Positions 60,968-64,000 of a DNA stretch of 64,000 nucleotides are shown in pieces (the stretch's first letter is position 1; every line of letters begins with the position of its first letter). Position numbers and translations under genes: made by a program. The stretch is from positions 28,228,131 to 28,292,130 of the forward strand of contig NC_045140.1 of NCBI RefSeq assembly GCF_008831285.2, given 5' to 3'. Below the pieces are notes generated by a model, which was not told where the DNA came from, did not search any database, and was given only the letters and a program-made list of their open reading frames with translations. Source of the DNA: Nymphaea colorata (Eukaryota > Streptophyta > Magnoliopsida > Nymphaeales > Nymphaeaceae).

Positions 60968-61678
60968 GTGCAGTAGTGTGGTGCTGTAACAATCGATTTT
61001 GCAGTGACATTTTAGTAACAAGCAATAAAGCGAGAGATGGTGGCGATGATATCAAGCACAACTTATGTAAAGACTAATGCATACCGAAGCACGTTATATT
61101 TTGGCCCTAGTGTATGCTTGGGATACGAAATGACTAGAAAGTCCCTGATTGGTAAAAAGAAAAACCCTTATTAGTAAGGGCAAAAAAAGAAATATAATAA
61201 AAAATCTTTTGTAAAATGCCTAGAATGCCCATCCCTTTCATAAATAGCCAAAGGTCGAGGTCGAGATTAGTTTGCATCCAACAGACATAAATTGGAGAGT
61301 GAGTTGCCTGCATCATGCACACAAGAGACCTTCTCTTGCACATGCAACCAACCTTCTCAATGCATGATGAATCCATAATATTTAACAGAACCAACCATGA
61401 GACCCCAAATCCAAAATGAGCCCACATCCAGTTATGTGGACTTCATTAAAGAAGTATACAGTTTGAATCCATTGGATTCATATGAGATTATACATTATAG
61501 ATTGATTTGAATTGAAAGCGATGGTGTCCGAATTGCATTTGAAGTGATGATTCTTTCACTTGAGTGTTGCATCATTCCTCTGCTACGGAGAAGGCTTCTT
61601 GCAATGGAAAGTGCACACTGAAGGTCTGTGTTACGAACGCGTGCACCTACAGTTGCACTAATCATGGTAACCATTAGA
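60200..61678. other. gene-free stretch with low-complexity element and TA tract
   Basis: From 60210 to 60480 the sequence is built of ACTCGAA/CGAGTT words, like a decayed member of the GGATGTCAA/CCCGA families. A doubled GATCCATGAACATCACT occurs near 60764-60799. A TA tract of about 20 units is at 60923-60962. No gene seen. Confidence 0.45.
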
Positions 61679-61792
61679 GGGCGTTTGAGAACGAGCATGA
61701 TGCAGAATTTCATGAATGTGTTCCAGAAAAATGGCACACGTTCACGGTCCATTACATTCCAAAGAACGCAGGGTTCCTGTTACGAAACACCC
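61679..61792. mobile_element. short MITE candidate
   Basis: It starts GGGCGTTTGAGAACGAG and ends CCTGTTACGAAACACCC, which read inverted as GGGTGTTTCGTAACAGG, about 12 of 17 positions matching. At 114 bp it fits a miniature inverted-repeat element. No target duplication is evident, so the call is tentative. Confidence 0.35.
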
Positions 61793-63508
61793 TATGAAAG
61801 CCACAAACGGCCTTCTTCCGTCCTGAAAACTGAAACTTAATCTGATTTTGGCAGAGAAGAATAAGGCTTGAACACATAAAGATTGAGTTTTGGGTCTAAA
61901 CATATCGAGTGATACTGGAAGAAGAAAGTTGAAGAAGATCCAAATCCTTTTCTCTTGTTGTTTTTCCACAGGGACGAGATGTGTCATGTCTCTAGCTTTC
62001 CATCACTCGAAGTCGATTTACTCAGCTATCAGGTTGCGCAATATACTTCTTAAATAAAACTGTTCTATGAAGCCATGAATTCCTCCAATTACATTTTGCA
62101 GAACGCTTCAACCCCTTCTTCTCCCAAAGCAGAAACCAGACGTCAACAAGGTGTTTAATTTTTCAAAGCATGCCTTAAGATTAAATTTGGGAGGACACTA
62201 CTTCAACACAAACATCTTTAAGAGAAAATGAAACTTGGAAGTAAAAACATATCGCCAGACACTGCCAGTGCTTCGACGTTCCAACTACTTACATCATGAG
62301 GCCATGGCAGCAGAGTTTAATTAAATCCTGACTCTAGCAAGGTCCTGTGTATTGGGTAGAAATTCAATACACTAGTGTAGCCAACCATTTATGTAACCTA
62401 CCCCTGACTTAATTTCTTTCCCTTCCAGCAAGCTCGAAGAAAAAAATGTATGTACCAACGTTTAACAAGTGACGAAACTGATGATACCTAACTTTGAGAG
62501 GAGAAACAAAGAGGAAGTTAGGTGCCGTCTGCTTGTGGTTGAGCAGTACCCCTCTCACCACCCGTGGAGCTCCGATGTGTTTCGTAATGTAGCCGTGGTT
62601 ATCGGCAGCGACATCAACATCATCGGTTTGCTACTTCTGTTCTCTCCCGGAGACAGGCAGGCCGAAGTCTTCGACTTGACCCCACACTTTTCCAAAGCAG
62701 GAGTCTTGTTATGCATAGTGTTGCAGAAGGGCAGCCTTCAATTGAACGCAACGAATTGAGCTAAATGGCGAGAGATTCAAGCCACTTGTTTTGATGGGGA
62801 ATTCAATGTGTCGAGGCTACAAATACTAAAAAGTTGAAGTTATAAACTTATTAAACAGGTCCAGACCAACAGGTTTGAATCATAGTTTAAATTCTAAAAT
62901 GTATTTGCCAAACAAGAGTAGTAATAACTTGTTTTACATTGATCAACTTGCAAAGCATATATAGAAGAATATGAAATTGGGAATACAGAGGAACTCTTCA
63001 TCGCAAGGAAATCCAAACCCATAGGCAAAACTAAAAAAAGGCTTAAAAGCCATGGCTACTTTGCCGGCCTTCCAGAAGTGAGCCTCTTTATCCTTGTCTG
63101 TTACCTTTAGCATCTCCCCAGTCCCCACGAAAAAGGATTACCGTGTCTTCGAGTTGAAACACACACACACTCTCTCTACCACTGTTGTTTCCAGAAGCTC
63201 TCTCTCTGCGCCACTGTGTCAGTAGTTGAGTCTTGAGTCGCCCGTACTCCAAAGACGACGAAGACTTCTTCTCTATCTTTCCACCTTCCAAAATTCTCTC
63301 ACCTACTATAAGAAACAACTCTCTCTAATCAGTGGTAATCAGCAAAATGGGAAATGAAAACAGAGAACTTTATCATGCAAGTACCTCTACCTTGCTTTCC
63401 TTACCTCTGATTTGATGGCGCATTCTCCTGCCATTGATCCATGACAATCTCTGCACCGCTCAGAAACACGAACAGTGAACACACACAGGGAGAAAAAAAG
63501 AGAGAGAG
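61793..63508. other. spacer and upstream region of the GT43 gene
   Basis: No gene is recognised up to about 63300. A CTATAAG motif at 63305 and a purine-rich leader (GAGAAAAAAAGAGAGAGAG) directly before ATG 63509 look like the promoter and 5' leader of the IRX14-like gene. Confidence 0.4.
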
Positions 63509-64000
63509 ATGAAGGAGTCATCTCTGCCTTACATCTCTGGGAGGCGGAGCAACAGCTTCCGCGCCTCAGTGACGGAGGGCGCAGGGGACGGCGTTTCCAA
63601 GTCTCCGGCGTTTCTCTTCTGGCTTCTTCTCTATGGTCTCTGCTGCATCCTCAGCCTTGTCCTCGGGTTTCGCTTCTCCAGGCTGCTTTTCTATCTCCTG
63701 TTCTCCGCCACCGCCACCACCAGCAGGCTGTCCACTGCTACCATTCCCCCAACTACCGGTAGCGTCCACATTAAGCCGTTGCTCGACCTCCGGTTGAACA
63801 GGTTACCGGCATTCTCGTCTCCGCCGCCTCCATCCCCTCCACCACCGCCGGCGAGGAGCAAGGTGGTGGTCGGCCGTCATGGGATCAGGATCCGGCCGTT
63901 TCCCCATCCGAATCCGGAAGAGGTGATGAAGGCTCACGCGATTATTGATTGGGTTCAGGCGGAGCAGAGCAGGGTCTACGGTGTGAAGGATCGGAGGCGA
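63509..64000 (+). CDS. IRX14: IRX14-like GT43 xylan biosynthesis glycosyltransferase, 5' part
   Basis: The first 164 codons are present and the frame is open at the window end, so the gene is cut. GT43 IRX14 proteins act in the Golgi on the xylan backbone of secondary cell walls, together with IRX9 and IRX10 type proteins. Evidence: the IRX14-type N-terminus with RRSNSFRASV (12-21), a single type II membrane anchor (about 34-54, FLFWLLLYGLCCILSLVLG), the FRFSR motif after it, a Pro/Ser-rich stem (79-115) and the family-diagnostic VVVGRHGIRIRPFPHPNPEE (119-138) preceding EVMKAHAIIDWVQAEQ. The catalytic DxD region lies beyond the window. ATG 63509 is chosen because it begins the conserved short cytosolic tail. 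Confidence 0.92.
   Translation, partial: MKESSLPYISGRRSNSFRASVTEGAGDGVSKSPAFLFWLLLYGLCCILSLVLGFRFSRLLFYLLFSATATTSRLSTATIPPTTGSVHIKPLLDLRLNRLPAFSSPPPPSPPPPPARSKVVVGRHGIRIRPFPHPNPEEVMKAHAIIDWVQAEQSRVYGVKDRRR

Overview
The window is nuclear DNA of a flowering plant. Evidence: many-exon genes with GT-AG introns, plant-specific families (SIAMESE-type CDK inhibitor, IRX14-type GT43 xylan enzyme, DRP3-type dynamin), AT-rich spacers, long (TA)n and (CT)n microsatellites and many small TIR elements. I cannot fix the species from the sequence alone. Six credible genes occupy 64 kb; the rest is introns, old repeats and gene debris.

Left part (1-17 kb): a roughly 3.4-kb segment occurs twice in direct orientation (599-4032 and 12781-16145). 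Between the copies lie a SPOUT/SpoU RNA 2'-O-methyltransferase gene (+, 4 exons) and a complete RPS29/uS14 ribosomal protein gene (+, 3 exons). The methyltransferase reading frame starts only a few bases after the repeat boundary and has no in-frame ATG in its first exon. RPS29 intron 1 carries a 744-bp TIR element with a perfect 8-bp target duplication. A second TIR element ends within 10 bp of the RPS29 TATA-like box.

Middle-left (17-28.8 kb): no recognisable gene. There is a good promoter plus first-exon candidate at 17.87-18.18 kb and frame-compatible terminal exon candidates 8.7 kb downstream, so a small gene with a giant intron or a non-coding transcript is possible.

Centre (28.9-45.3 kb): a head-to-head pair. 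On the minus strand is a twin-CX9C CHCH protein (5 exons, 143 aa). On the plus strand, 1.4 kb away, is a complete DRP3-type dynamin (20 exons, 791 aa). By family knowledge the first is a mitochondrial intermembrane-space type protein and the second divides mitochondria and peroxisomes, so the pair may share regulation; this is inference.

Right part (45.3-64 kb): a DXS (1-deoxy-D-xylulose-5-phosphate synthase) exon relic with a frameshift near 48.0-48.25 kb, a single-exon SIAMESE-related CDK inhibitor (minus, 52389-52796), unrecognised coding-like relics near 59.1-59.7 kb, several short tandem duplications, and finally the 5' part of an IRX14-like GT43 gene (+, from 63509) cut off by the window end.

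I found no clearly new multi-gene system. The most interesting leads are the repeat/gene-start junction at 4033, the TE-abutted RPS29 promoter, a possible poison exon in DRP3, and the unexplained long locus at 17.9-27.1 kb.
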